A stretch of DNA of 64,000 bases from Lentinula raphanica (lineage: Eukaryota > Basidiomycota > Agaricomycetes > Agaricales > Omphalotaceae). Both the position numbers and the translations under genes were made by a program. The stretch is from assembly GCA_027919835.1 (NCBI GenBank), contig JANVFP010000004.1, positions 1 to 64,000 on the forward strand, written 5' to 3'. Below are positions 1-10,400 of this stretch, in pieces (position 1 is the stretch's first letter; every line of letters begins with the position of its first letter). Below the pieces are notes generated by a model. It ran no database searches. It was not told where the DNA came from and saw only the letters and a list, made by a program, of their open reading frames with translations.

Positions 1-70
1 TCGTTGGAGGTGGTGGTAAGAGACGAAGATTGAAAGTTGGCACGTACGATGCCGAACATTCGCATCTGCA
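1..70 (+). repeat. R1 repeat, copy 1 (partial, cut by window edge)
   Basis: This edge fragment matches the 3' part of a repeat found again at 3204, 6450, 14875 and 16918. It shares the stretch with GGTGGTGGT, GAGACGAAGATTG and a decayed form of the GATGCCGAA/TTCGGCATC dyad. A small predicted gene follows on the same strand at 164, which fits the habit of R1 lying 5' of accessory genes. Confidence 0.7.
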
Positions 71-163
71 ATGCGTCACGTGGTGTGTGCCATTTGGATT
101 GCCTGACATCTTCGACGATAACCCAAACGACGACAGGCTACTACTTTAGCAGATTCCCTACGA

Positions 164-578
164 ATGCGTAACGATCTGAATCCCGGCAAACGGCGATCTG
201 GGGTGGTGTTGACTCTTCCCGAGCTACGAGATTCGATGTCAATGACGGATGGGGAGTTTGAGACGTTCAAAGTGAGTCATTTGAGGATGTTGTAGACTGC
301 CGGAAGTGTAAGATGGTTCCAGTCTCTTTTAAGGAACACAGCGCGCGAGCTCACGCTGGATATATATGAACTGCATGATGGACAGGATGAGGAGAAGTGG
401 GAGGCGTTGGTGACACGCGTGAGTGATTATGCGAAATAACGGCGGAAATGGAGCATCTTATTGACATGTTACCTATCAGATGACTGAAGAGTCGAATGTT
501 AGAGTCCATCGCGGGGCTGTTGAAACCTATTTCGACAAGTGGATTGGCTATAACAGGGTCAATCGCCGGCGCGTGTAA
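164..578 (+). CDS. Small hypothetical protein, three exons
   Basis: I do not recognise this protein. Exons 164-271, 323-418 and 480-578 join in frame (108, 96 and 99 nt) into 100 residues ending in TAA. The introns (272-322 and 419-479) start GTGAGT and end CAG. The product is charged (it includes ELHDGQDEEKWEALVTR) with no signal peptide or membrane segment. It lies about 90 bp downstream of an R1 repeat copy. It may be the 5' part of a longer gene that reaches the exons at 888-1584. The start is the first in-frame ATG and an upstream exon is possible. Support is splice-site and frame continuity only. Confidence 0.3.
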
Positions 579-887
579 TTAAACAAGCTGGTATACGGGT
601 AGGTTATGGGATCCGAGTCAGAAGGTTTGGACGGCAAATTGACCACAACGATTCACAGAAGAATAGTGAGGAAAGGGATTCATCGGTGTGTTCAATTAAT
701 TCCAGGGTATTTGAGGCGAACAGCGATATATTGTGACTGATACGATTCACAGAACATTGGCCTGAAAAGGTCTTCATCCATCATTTCGATTGAAACAACG
801 GATTCCGAATCGGAGGCTCCCATGCCCAAGGTGGTTGATGGAGTGCTCTATAATATATTTTAGATGTGAGCTGACACTGGTTTCCAG

Positions 888-1584
888 AAATCTTGTTCCG
901 AAGGGAGTGATAACCGTGTGGCTGATCCTGGCCTAGTTGGTGGAGATGCGCCTGGGCGTGATTCGCGGCGTCTCCATGAACTGCTGGAAAGAGCGTTGGT
1001 TGATAAATGGGCGATTTTCCAGTTGGGATAGGCTATGATATTGACCTAGACACCATCGCGCTACTACCGCCGGAGGAAGTCAAGGAGCTCCTCGACCTGA
1101 CTGATTTGACCGCTTATGAGAGGGCCTCCTTTAAAAACCAGATAAGGAAGCATGTCGTAAGTGTTGTCTTTCCCTCTAGTGGTTCTGGTTTTTGATCATT
1201 TTTTCTGTAGAGACGATCCGATTTGAAACAGGGTGCAACGGTGCGAGAAGTGTGCATTGTGCCTTTTTGGAATCGAGTTCATTGGTTTTGCAGGTGGATG
1301 AAGTCAAGAACCATCTGGCTGAAGTTTACGGGCGCAAAGAGGACGACAAGCTCTATGCCCAGACAATATCTCCTCTCCTGGCGAGACACTTCAATGAGCT
1401 CCACATTGAGCATTTGATACCGACAGCGATAGATCTGGGGATTATATCCGATGCTGATTTCGAGGAAATGAAGAGTTTGAAGAATACCGCGGTTGTGGAG
1501 AGGATGTTTGGAGATTGTAGGACAGAGTTGAGCCCGTTTAAAAAAGCCGTAATGCGATGGGCGCTTGTGGGAAGACACGATTGA
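888..1584 (+). CDS. Hypothetical accessory gene fragment
   Basis: No family recognised. Exon-like segments follow an acceptor at 887 (residues such as SRRLHELLERALVDKW), then 1007-1158 (ending FKNQIRKHV at a GTAAGT donor) and about 1294-1584 (starting VDEVKNHLAEVYG and ending WALVGRHD plus stop). The frame between the first two segments is unresolved, so a short intron or a missing base is needed. The protein is charged and probably helical. It could be the 3' part of the small gene at 164. It is on the same strand and in the same R1-associated setting as the JmjC gene. Confidence 0.3.
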
Positions 1585-1802
1585 CTATCTTCGATAGCCT
1601 GGAGATTGTTGCAACTTGCGGTATGTTGAAGCCAAAAATATTGGTCTTGATGGCAGCTATGTATACTATTGTAATCTGCTAGCACTTGTTGGGAAGTTTA
1701 CCCTGGACTTTGAATCATTGAATGTATGAAATCTAATATCTATATTGTTGAATGCTATCGGGCGAGTACGGAAAAAAAAATTATCCATTCATGGCTGCAG
1801 TT

Positions 1803-1896
1803 GGTCCGCTGCGAGAGTCGAACTCGCAACTTCCAGACATGTAGACTCAAAGTAGGTATACTGATGACTGGCGCTCCACCATTGAGCTAAGCAGAC
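1803..1896 (-). tRNA. tRNA-like gene with intron-like insert (degenerate anticodon loop)
   Basis: On the minus strand the 7-bp acceptor stem (GTCTGCT with AGCGGAC), A box (TAGCTCAATGGTGGAGC) and B box (GAGTTCGACTC) are intact, and an A-run on the + strand just beyond the 3' end gives a T-run terminator. The anticodon arm holds about 25 extra bases and the expected U33 is absent (A is seen), so no amino acid can be assigned. It may be a tRNA pseudogene or a Pol III tRNA-like RNA. Confidence 0.5.
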
Positions 1897-2285
1897 GATA
1901 CTAGAAAAAGATAATGAAAGGAAACTCTGGCATTAGCAGAACACGATATACCGGGAAGGAGATGTGGCAGAGGTTCAAAGATACGATCAGTTCAAAGGGG
2001 TGCAATACGTGTCAACGAACGCTACAGTCGAGAGTACATACAGGACCGAGCTACCGTAAATTTAAGGATGTTCGGAGCCTGAGGGGTTGCACAGTGCTTG
2101 TGAGACACAAGTACATAAGTAGGGGATTTTGCTCAATATATTTATTGATCAGCTCGAAGGGTTATGCGTATGAATCAAAAATCGGAGAAACAGATCGAGA
2201 ATTGAAAACACTTGAATCCCTGTTCAAGCATTGCTCAAGACGCGATGGGAGAGGGCGTATAATAAAAGACCTTGTCTTTTCACAA

Positions 2286-2379
2286 GCCTGCTTAGCTCAG
2301 TGGTTAGAGCGCTGGGGAAATATCAATCCTAGTCGTCGTGTGTTCCCTAGTGACGCAAGTTCGATTCTCGCAGTGGGCA
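2286..2379 (+). tRNA. tRNA-like gene with intron-like insert
   Basis: Acceptor stem GCCTGCT/AGTGGGC, A box TAGCTCAGTGGTTAGAGC and B box AGTTCGATTCT are clear, and a run of seven T follows about 20 nt downstream. The anticodon-loop region is AT-rich, about 22 nt too long, and lacks U33, so decoding cannot be assigned. It belongs to the same family as the units at 15.9-16.8 kb. Confidence 0.5.
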
Positions 2380-3203
2380 TATGTGAAAGGAGTTCTTTTT
2401 TTAATAGGGTCATTATTTGTGAACCGAATGAGTGTTAGACATGAGCGGTGTATTCATACGACATTAGAAGGTATGCAATATCGGCCAAACGTTTGAGGCG
2501 AAGAGGTAGGTCACGGTCGATATAACATGGTTCGCGACATGGCCCTAGTGAAGATTGGTTTTAATAGGAATGCATTAAAGTTGGACGAGGCAAGAACATG
2601 GCGAGAGGTCGATATGTAACAGGAAGGGATACATGGAATGGTTCTGGCCTAACGCGATGTATGCGATAGGGTCGGGGAAAGGACTTTTGATTTTATGCGA
2701 GGTTGAGGTGAGAGACGATGGCTCACTGGGGTGGAATTCGGGTCAAAAGGCGATGTAAGATCTGTAGGCGGATCAGTTAGCAAAGATTAGAGTTTGAACA
2801 GGTGTACAAACCTACTGCGATTATCGACAGTTGTCTGTGGGACGTGTTAGCCTAAGGTAACCGAGGGTGTCGACAGTTGACAGAGGAGCGTTCGACTATT
2901 GCTAGGTCCCCGTGTATGTGGAGGAGGCGGTATAAAGTGCTCAAGCGCACTGTAAACGGTGTGGGTGATATCGCGAAAACCGTTGAGAGTCGCGAGAGGC
3001 TTGAACGAGTTGGCCATCGAGAGAAGGACGACATTGGTTGACGTCTATGGGATGTACTGGGTTTTAGTGTCAGAAACGACAAGCAGCTGAATAGATTGCC
3101 CACGCATGTTCTCCAAGCCTGTAGTTGGTTTGCATGAGTGGTTAGAGTAGGATAAGCTTGTTATGCTGTGCGGATTCCTGAGGTTCTTTCGGTGTGACTG
3201 GTG
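2380..3203. other. Intergenic, nothing recognised
   Basis: About 0.8 kb with no coding frame, RNA gene or repeat that I can support. It ends at the sharp left edge of an R1 repeat. Confidence 0.5.
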
Positions 3204-3607
3204 CATCGTCACGGAGCCTTCATCGTATCGGACGTGGACTTGATTTGATTTCGACGGGTAGGTCAGCTAGGGTCTTTTTCCATAATCCCCTGCGAACTTG
3301 GACAGGATGCGATGGTATCGAGCTAGTGAGTGTCAAATCATTGGTCAGTCAGGTAATGTCACCGAATGCGCGGAAAACTCACCGAGACTCCAATATCGCC
3401 TCAAGGTAGTAATCGGACGCTGAAGAGATTCGAGCGCCAAGTGAGTCCAAAGCCTTGTCCGATCTTGGAACACGACCATCCAGGTCCAGAATGCCTGAGA
3501 TGGTGCTACAATAGGTTGGGCTAGAGTCCCAACCGATTGTGTGCCTCCAAGATCGTTGAAGGTGGTGGTGAGAGACGAAGATTGAAAGTTGGCACAGCCA
3601 CATGCAG

Positions 3608-3672
3608 GATGCCGAACATTCGGCATCTGACCAGGAGATGATGTCATGCGCATCATGATGCGCCTGACGTCA
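3608..3672 (+). promoter_or_regulatory. Paired dyads with CRE-like sites (R1 copy 2)
   Basis: Two perfect inverted repeats lie 20 bp apart: GATGCCGAA-CA-TTCGGCATC (3608-3627) and GCGCATCATGATGCGC (3648-3663). The second is flanked by TGATGTCA (3639-3646) and the palindrome TGACGTCA (3665-3672), the consensus of bZIP/CRE binding. The cluster is about 145 bp upstream of the ATG at 3817. The regulatory role is inferred from symmetry, position and conservation in three R1 copies. Confidence 0.45.
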
Positions 3673-3816
3673 TGGTTTGAGATCGCATTTTGGCGCTGGC
3701 ATCGGCAGTACACGGCATTGACTCGTAATGGGTTTGTCAGCATGTTGAACGCCAAAAAACTTTCAAGTTGATTTTCAACTGCCACCAAGTTTTTCTATTC
3801 AAACGCTATTTTACCG

Positions 3817-4004
3817 ATGTCTGATAGAGTTATCGATGAAGATGCACGGTCGAACGCGCAAGTTGAACGCGATTTTAACCATCATGTAAGTCCATTGAGG
3901 TACTGAGTCTGAGTGAGTCTTTTTACATATACAACTGGGTTTGTAGCCGCTGTCAAAGAAGTTGCACGATTTGCGTCGCAAGTTTCAAACGAATCGCACA
4001 TTCC
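3817..4004 (+). pseudogene. Truncated 5' copy of the JmjC-type gene
   Basis: The ATG, 23-codon exon 1, the 61-bp intron and the first codons of exon 2 duplicate the start of the gene at 7291. The exon 1 protein start (MSDRVIDEDARSNAQ) is identical. Homology ends at 4004 and the frame then runs into unrelated sequence next to the RPA2 3' end, so no full product is possible. It could still give a short transcript because the whole upstream module is present. Confidence 0.85.
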
Positions 4005-4043
4005 GACAAGAAAAAAAGACACGGTTCGTTCTGAATGGCAATG

Positions 4044-5151
4044 TCAAAAGGGGACTTGGTAATGCTGATCGTCGCATGTTGTGAAGACTTCCCCAAGTTC
4101 GGAGAGCTCTTCCAAGGCGGCACTGAGTTGGGGATAGATTAGAATATACGCGTATCGATTAGGAACAGGTATGTACCGGACAGATTCAGGAGGGGCCCCT
4201 AGATGATGAATGGCGTTGACTAGGGCGTCAAAGTGGAGGCCGTCATCGCAATGATCGGGTCGAGACATGAGCGTCTTGAGGATTTCAATCTGCACCGGCG
4301 CGATATCTGGAAATTGATCTTCCAGAGAGAATGTATCCTGGGAAGGTGGGACAAGGGAGGGCCCTGTATGACAGGCGGGGGAGTCCTGTAGTTGTGGTTT
4401 CGGCTGCAGGAGAGATGATGGCACATGAAGGATCGCGAATGAGGCACGTACAGGTCCAAGGAGTCTGTGAGTTTGAATGTTGACGGCGACCTCCATCAGG
4501 TGGAAGTAAATCTCATGGGGATCTTCACTCAAACGAATGCCTTCGATGTTGACGTATCTCAGGTCGTTGAAATCTTTAATATAACCGACCGCCCGGACAT
4601 AGGAGTCCGCTCTAGACGAGAGTGTTGGAGCGAGTTTGGATCGAGGGAGGTGAGCACGTACTGGATTGGAGTGGTAAGATGTTGACGAATATCCGCGGAT
4701 TGCCATTGTCTAAATTCAATTTGACCGGTGCCGTCGTCGAGAGTGTAGGCATCGTGGGTCGCGTGTTGGGTCACCTGCAAAACGTGGGCGACTACAGTGA
4801 TCTGGAGTGGGTTAATATGCGATAGCATGGAACCTGGGACGCGGGGTTCGATACCTGGTGAAATTTATATCCCTCGAATGACCATGGGTCATCATTCGCA
4901 GTTCGAGCCGCTTTCCTGATCATGGCTATGGTCAAAGGCCGTATCGACACCTTTAATTCATCGTCTCTGTTCTGTATAGAAAACCCCTTGAGTGACAAAC
5001 CGGCTTGTTGTTGAGTAGAAAAAACGAGCGGACCTGTTCCTGTGTGGGGCGAGTGCCATGCAACGTTTGTGCGGGGACGCCTTGAGACGGATCTTTTTCA
5101 GTTAATCAGTGCTACAGTATCGACACGGAAGTGGTCGAGACCTTGACTCAT
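4044..5151 (-). CDS. RPA2: Replication protein A 32-kDa subunit (RPA2)
   Basis: This is the middle subunit of the heterotrimeric single-strand DNA-binding protein RPA, used in replication, repair and recombination. The order of segments is that of the family: a short N-terminus, SIRPLTIAMI, the OB-fold core (VVAHVLQVTQ, YTLDDGTGQIEFRQW, VRAVGYIKDF, EIYFHLMEV) and a C-terminal winged helix (APVQIEILKTL) ending LGEVFTTCDDQHYQVPF. Introns can be placed in frame, for example before ITVVAHV and between TTPIQ and ADSYVRA (GTACGT donor). The 5' end is tentative: an exon with ATG at 5149-5151 reaches the core through two introns, giving an N-terminus shorter than the usual Ser/Gly-rich one. The gene sits between two R1 copies. 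Whether it is the only RPA2 of the genome is unknown. Confidence 0.85.
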
Positions 5152-6449
5152 GCTGAGACGTTATCAGGTGGATGAGGGATGATTCCTGACAGGCGGATAG
5201 TGAGGGTTGGGATATGGGAGGGGTCGTTCAACCCTAGACTAATTGTTTCATGACCCCCACGAATGCCAGTTGACCGGAAGCGAAGAGAATTCTCTGATTG
5301 ACTGTTGCGTTGGAATGCGGATGACAGTTGTGTCGCTGATCGTGGTTTTTGGCACGAGGAAGATTTATACTATTCAAATGACTACTACAAGGATTTTAGG
5401 CGGCTGTCTGATTCAAGGTGGGACAGAGGTGGCTGCCGTTGCTCGAGAAGGAGAGAATAAGGGTGAGGGGTTTTGATTATCAGTGGCACTGAATGTGATG
5501 AAGGATGTGAGCAGCTTGTGCGAGGTCAAGGCGGTCACGTTGGGATCGTTGTATTCGTTGGAGCTTGGGATGGGATTCGAATAGGGGTGACGGACAGTGG
5601 AGGGATAAGAAAGAAGATCAGGCCGTGTGGTTACAAGTCGCATGAAGAAGATGACGACCACCCAGGTGCACAGTTCTGGGGATGAGTCTACAATTGGTTG
5701 GGGTAGATTCGCAGCCCAGATTGTTGGTCTTGAATGTGTTTTGGTATTTTGGCACAAAACCGGGTCATTTTTGTAGACCCTAAGTCGCCCAAAGGCTGAC
5801 GCTGCGGTGAGGGCTCGCTAGTTTGAGGAAGATCGCTGCCATTGCGATTAATGGTCCGAGAGACTGAGTGTGAATCAAGCACACATGTGCAAAGGGCATG
5901 TATTCCGTACAGGTATCTGAAAACTGAACTATCGGGGCAGCAGGGAGTGAAATGATATAGAGAACGGTCCATGTGAGGTCTGCTTGACTCGTATTTCATA
6001 TTATTGATATATGATTCTTGTAGTGAAGGTCTGGAAATTATCGCTGATGGAATTTTTATGCGGTTATTGTGTATGAACAGCGTGTGTACTCGGTATTGAT
6101 ACCAAATTACAAGGATTGAGAAGCGTGGATAGGTAACGAACAAGGAGTTTGGACTACACGGAGATGGATGGTTAACGGCGTGGGCCTGATAATCAACGAG
6201 AATTCATAGCGTTATTTGGGTTGAATAACGTCTACCAGAACGGAACTGAGGGATCCCAACCGAAAGTATTAAACGGAGAGGCGTAGGCTCACAGCCGGTA
6301 CGCATGGGACGATCGTCTTTGAAGTTGTTTAATGCTGGCATCTGGGAAGTAGTCTGTAGATGTGTGTGCGCGGTGCGATGGTGAGATGAAGAGTGGCATA
6401 TGCAGTCTTTGCCCATGGCCTCCTCCGTTTCCAAGTCCAGAATGACCGA
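5152..6449. other. Intergenic, nothing recognised
   Basis: About 1.3 kb upstream of RPA2 and before the third R1 copy. Open frames are short, lack codon continuity across plausible introns and match no family I know. Confidence 0.45.
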
Positions 6450-7478
6450 GAGGGTTCTACAGTGAGGCGGTCTAGATTTCCAATCCGTTTCGTGCATCCG
6501 GAATCGTGGGCGGTCGTGGTATGAGAGGAAGAGGATACGAGGTCTGTTTGCGGCGCTCAACCTGAGCTGGGATTCGGACATGGCAGTTGGACGACCATCG
6601 AATCTACTGCGGTGTCAGAGTAAGAAATGGCGACCGAGTTGCAGATGACGCACAGGAATGGTCACAAGTCAGTATTTCATCGTCACGGAGCCTTCATCGT
6701 ATCGGACGTGGACTTGATTTGATTTCGACGGGTAGGGCAGCTAGGGTCTTTTTCCATAATCCCCTGCGAACTTGGACAGGATGCGATGGTATCGAGCTAG
6801 TGAGTGTCAAATCATTGGTCAGTCAGGTAATGTCACCGAATGCGCGGAAAACTCACCGAGACTCCAATATCGCCTCAAGGTAGTAATCGGACGCTGAAGA
6901 GATTCGAGCGCCAAGTGAGTCCAAAGCCTTGTCCGATCTTGGAACACGACCATCCAGGTCCAGAATGCCTGAGATGGTGCTACAATAGGTTGGGCTAGAG
7001 TCCCAACCGATTGTGTGCCTCCAAGATCGTTGAAGGTGGTGGTGAGAGACGAAGATTGAAAGTTGGCACAGCCACATGCAGGATGCCGAACATTCGGCAT
7101 CTGACCAGGAGATGATGTCATGCGCATCATGATGCGCCTGACGTCATGGTTTGAGATCGCATTTTGGCGCTGGCATCGGCAGTACACGGCATTGACTCGT
7201 AATGGGTTTGTCAGCATGTTGAACGCCGAAAAACTTTCAAGTTGGTTTTCAACTGCCACCAAGTTTTTCTATTCAAACGCTATTTTACCGATGTCTGATA
7301 GAGTTATCGATGAAGATGCACGGTCGAACGCGCAAGTTGAACGCGATTTTAACCATCATGTAAGTCCATTGAGGTACTGAGTCTGAGTGAGTCTTTTTAC
7401 ATATACAACTGGGTTTGTAGCCGTTGTCAAAGAAGTTGCACGATTTGCGTCGCAAGTTGCAAACGAATCGCGCATTCT
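6450..7478 (+). repeat. R1 repeat, copy 3 (longest copy)
   Basis: 6678-7478 matches 3204-4004, and 6483-7147 matches 14880-15544 (offset about 8397). This copy therefore contains both the left extension (with the CCGTTTCGTGCATCCGGAATC segment) and the right part that includes JmjC exons 1-2. It is the only copy still joined to an intact gene. Confidence 0.9.
7082..7146 (+). promoter_or_regulatory. Paired dyads with CRE-like sites (R1 copy 3)
   Basis: Same arrangement as at 3608-3672 with no base change in either dyad: 7082-7101, 7122-7137, TGATGTCA at 7113-7120 and TGACGTCA at 7139-7146. It lies 145 bp upstream of the JmjC gene ATG at 7291, a promoter-proximal position. Confidence 0.5.
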
Positions 7479-10400
7479 CAATGTTGAGATCGGAGAATGT
7501 CGTGACAAGGGCCGAGGCAAATTCACTGACGGTTGAGGAGTTGAACCCATTCGGAGGCTATTTTCTGGCATTACGAGCGCTTCATGTCCTAACCCGTCCA
7601 GAACAACCGATTTTCGCGTTTAGCGAAGATCGGAGAAAGCTTCCTGATAATATGCCGGCACAATTGTCGAATGCGGTGAGTGGCGATTGATCAAGAAACA
7701 GTTCCGTTCAATGTTCAGCTTAAGACTACGCGTTTCTTAGCTGAAGCCGTTCGCAAAAGATCAAGGCTGGGTCGGGGTTGTGAATCGGGCTCGTAGCATG
7801 GCCAGAAAGTGGACTTTGACAAAAGACTTCGAACGATCGGATGCGGGGTTACATCCACTGCAAGGAATGATCGACCAGATCGAAAAGTACGCGGGGAAGG
7901 AGGAGTACGTCAAGATACTCCAAAATATTTATTATGCAGCGCTCCACATCGCCTGGCTGGACCAGGATGATGAGAGTCAGGGAGTGGAATACCCAGCAAC
8001 GGCGGAGGAGTTTTTGGACCATGTGCGGAAATTGGGTTCAAAGTAAGCGTACCACTTTGACTTGGGTGCATGCCGCCTTACCGTATTGCAAGCTCCTGGG
8101 CCTTCCCAGCAAACTCCGCAATCTCGACCTACAAGCGTCAACAACTCCAATGCCCGTTGTTGAGTAGTTTGGCTATTTCGCCAGTCTTGTTGCTTCGTTC
8201 GTGCTCGCTGTGGTCAATGTCCTGTGGCAGGGAGACGCTCTTGCGAGTGGGTACCTGTCAAATATGGGAGTTTCGTTCGCTGAGCTATTGTTTTTCAGAT
8301 TGCGATTTGTCTGGGTCCACATAGTCAACGTCCGCCTGTTCTGCAGGAAGTTGAATCGTGGATGTGGGAAAACTTGAGGTCGGTGGCGAGAATGGACTTG
8401 ACGGCGGAGGACTTCATGGGCGGGTTGCTGGCAAAGTTTCCAGAGGGGTTGCTGGAAACGGTCGCTGATGAGGATAAAGTATACTTCTCAAAGGGTATGT
8501 CGATTTATTTTGTGTCGGATTCGCAATCGCTGTGCTGAGTTACCTGCTCTGTCCGAATTGTAGATATAGGCGAGATTGGGGTCGAGGGCCGTGGATTGAT
8601 TGAAGAGATGATCGAGGAACAGACTCCAGCACTCGCGGCCGGTCAAGGTTATATCGAGGGTGTGATGCGGGGACAAACCCCTACAGTTCCACGTCGACGC
8701 GTGGGATCACAGATGAATTCCACACCCTCCAGATTTGCGACAGTTTCCGCGGCCAGCACAAGCGGTTCGCATCCGGAGCCTCATCACTCGGGTGTTCAGA
8801 CAAACCTCGGGTTTGAAGACTCCTCGCCGATTACAATCGCAGGCCCTGGAGGCGACTCGACGGTGAAGGGTAACGAGAGAGTTCCTCAGACCCCAACTCC
8901 TTTGCCAATTCGACCCGCTGGATCTCCTACTCCTTCACGCCGATCTACTCGACCTTTCGTCATAGAGGTGGAGGACGAAGAAGCAACTTCAGTTTCTCCT
9001 TCATGGGATCCCTCGCAGCCTTTGCTCATGCGGATTGGAGACGATGATGACGGTTCGGCTTCAGCGCGGAGTCGGCAGACGTCTATCCTATCGAAACCAG
9101 GCGAGGAAGAGCCTGGTAGATCTCCTAACACTGGTCGGACCCTTCGGAGTTCCTCGATGGACAGTTATACGGAATATGAGATTCCGTTGGTTCCTCATAG
9201 GCTTCGGAATGGTCAGTGGATATGGACGGGAGGGGAGGACGACGAGGAGGATGAGGACGACGAGGAGGATGAGGAGGGGGAGGAGGACGATAACGGCCGG
9301 AGGGTGCTGGAAACCCCAGACAGCGAGGTGACCGCTTCCGGGCATGCTTCTGTGGGACGAGCGGAAGGTGTCCAAATCGTGGACAAAGGCGTAGAGGGAA
9401 AGGCGGCAGCTGGTCTCGAGCATCCGACTAGTCAAGAGTTTTCGAAAGAGAATGGCCCCGAAAAGAGCGACAATGCTGAAATCGAGGAGGGTGTTGGTTC
9501 AAGGACGGCCTCTCCCGATGAAGACGGCGAATCAAGCCATGTGGTCAAGTCCAGGTCGGCCTCGGACGATAAAGATGGACGTACGCCTGTAGGACAAGCA
9601 GGAGGTGTCCAAATCGTGGACAAAGGTGTAGAGGGAAAGGCGGCAGCTGGTCTCGAGAATCCTACTGGTCAAGAGTGTTCGAAAGAGAATGGCCCCAAAA
9701 AGAGCGACGATGCTGAAATCGAGGAGGGTGTTGGTTCAAGGACGGCCTCTCCGGATGAAGACGGTGAATCGAGCGATGTGGTCAAGTCCAGGTCGGCCTC
9801 TGACGATAAAAATGGACGTACGCCTGTAGGACAAGCAGGAGGTGGCCATGTACAGGAAGGTGACGTAGAGATGTGTTCGTCAGAGGAGGATGACGTTCAC
9901 CTGGGACCGCCAAAAGATCTGGACGTTTCAAAAGACTCTGCCACCGAGGAAGCGAAGGACGCCGAGCTCGAAGAAGGTGGAAGTGCGAAGGGGTCGACTC
10001 TGGATCAAGGCAGCGAACCGGGGCAAGCGAAAGATTCCGGGAGAGGCTCTTCTGATACAGGTGCAGGGAGTCCTATAGGGGGAGAGGGAAATGGACATAT
10101 TGAGGGGGATGACGTGGGGATGGGTTCAGCGGGGAAAGGCCAGGAACAAGGGAAGGGGGTGGACACTCGGGAGGAAAGTTCCACCAAAGAATCACAGAAC
10201 ACTGCGATCAAGGAAGGTGTGGGTGGAGGACCGGCTTTTGCAGAAGAAAAAGGTGAATCTGGACTTGTACGTTTGGCCTCTGCTGATAAGAACGAAGGTG
10301 CTCCGGTGGTACCAGAAGGAGGTGGGGGAATACAAGATGAGGATGTAGAGATGGGTATGGGAGAGAAGGATGTCGCTCACCTCGGTCAGCCGGGAGGTCT

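Larger units (their letters stand above)
3204..4004 (+). repeat. R1 repeat, copy 2 (801 bp)
   Basis: This copy is collinear, with only a few substitutions, with 6678-7478 (constant offset 3474). It includes the dyad region, the pre-ATG region, exon 1, intron 1 and the beginning of exon 2 of the JmjC gene found downstream of the second copy. Identity stops abruptly at 4004, 40 bp before the RPA2 stop codon. Confidence 0.9.
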
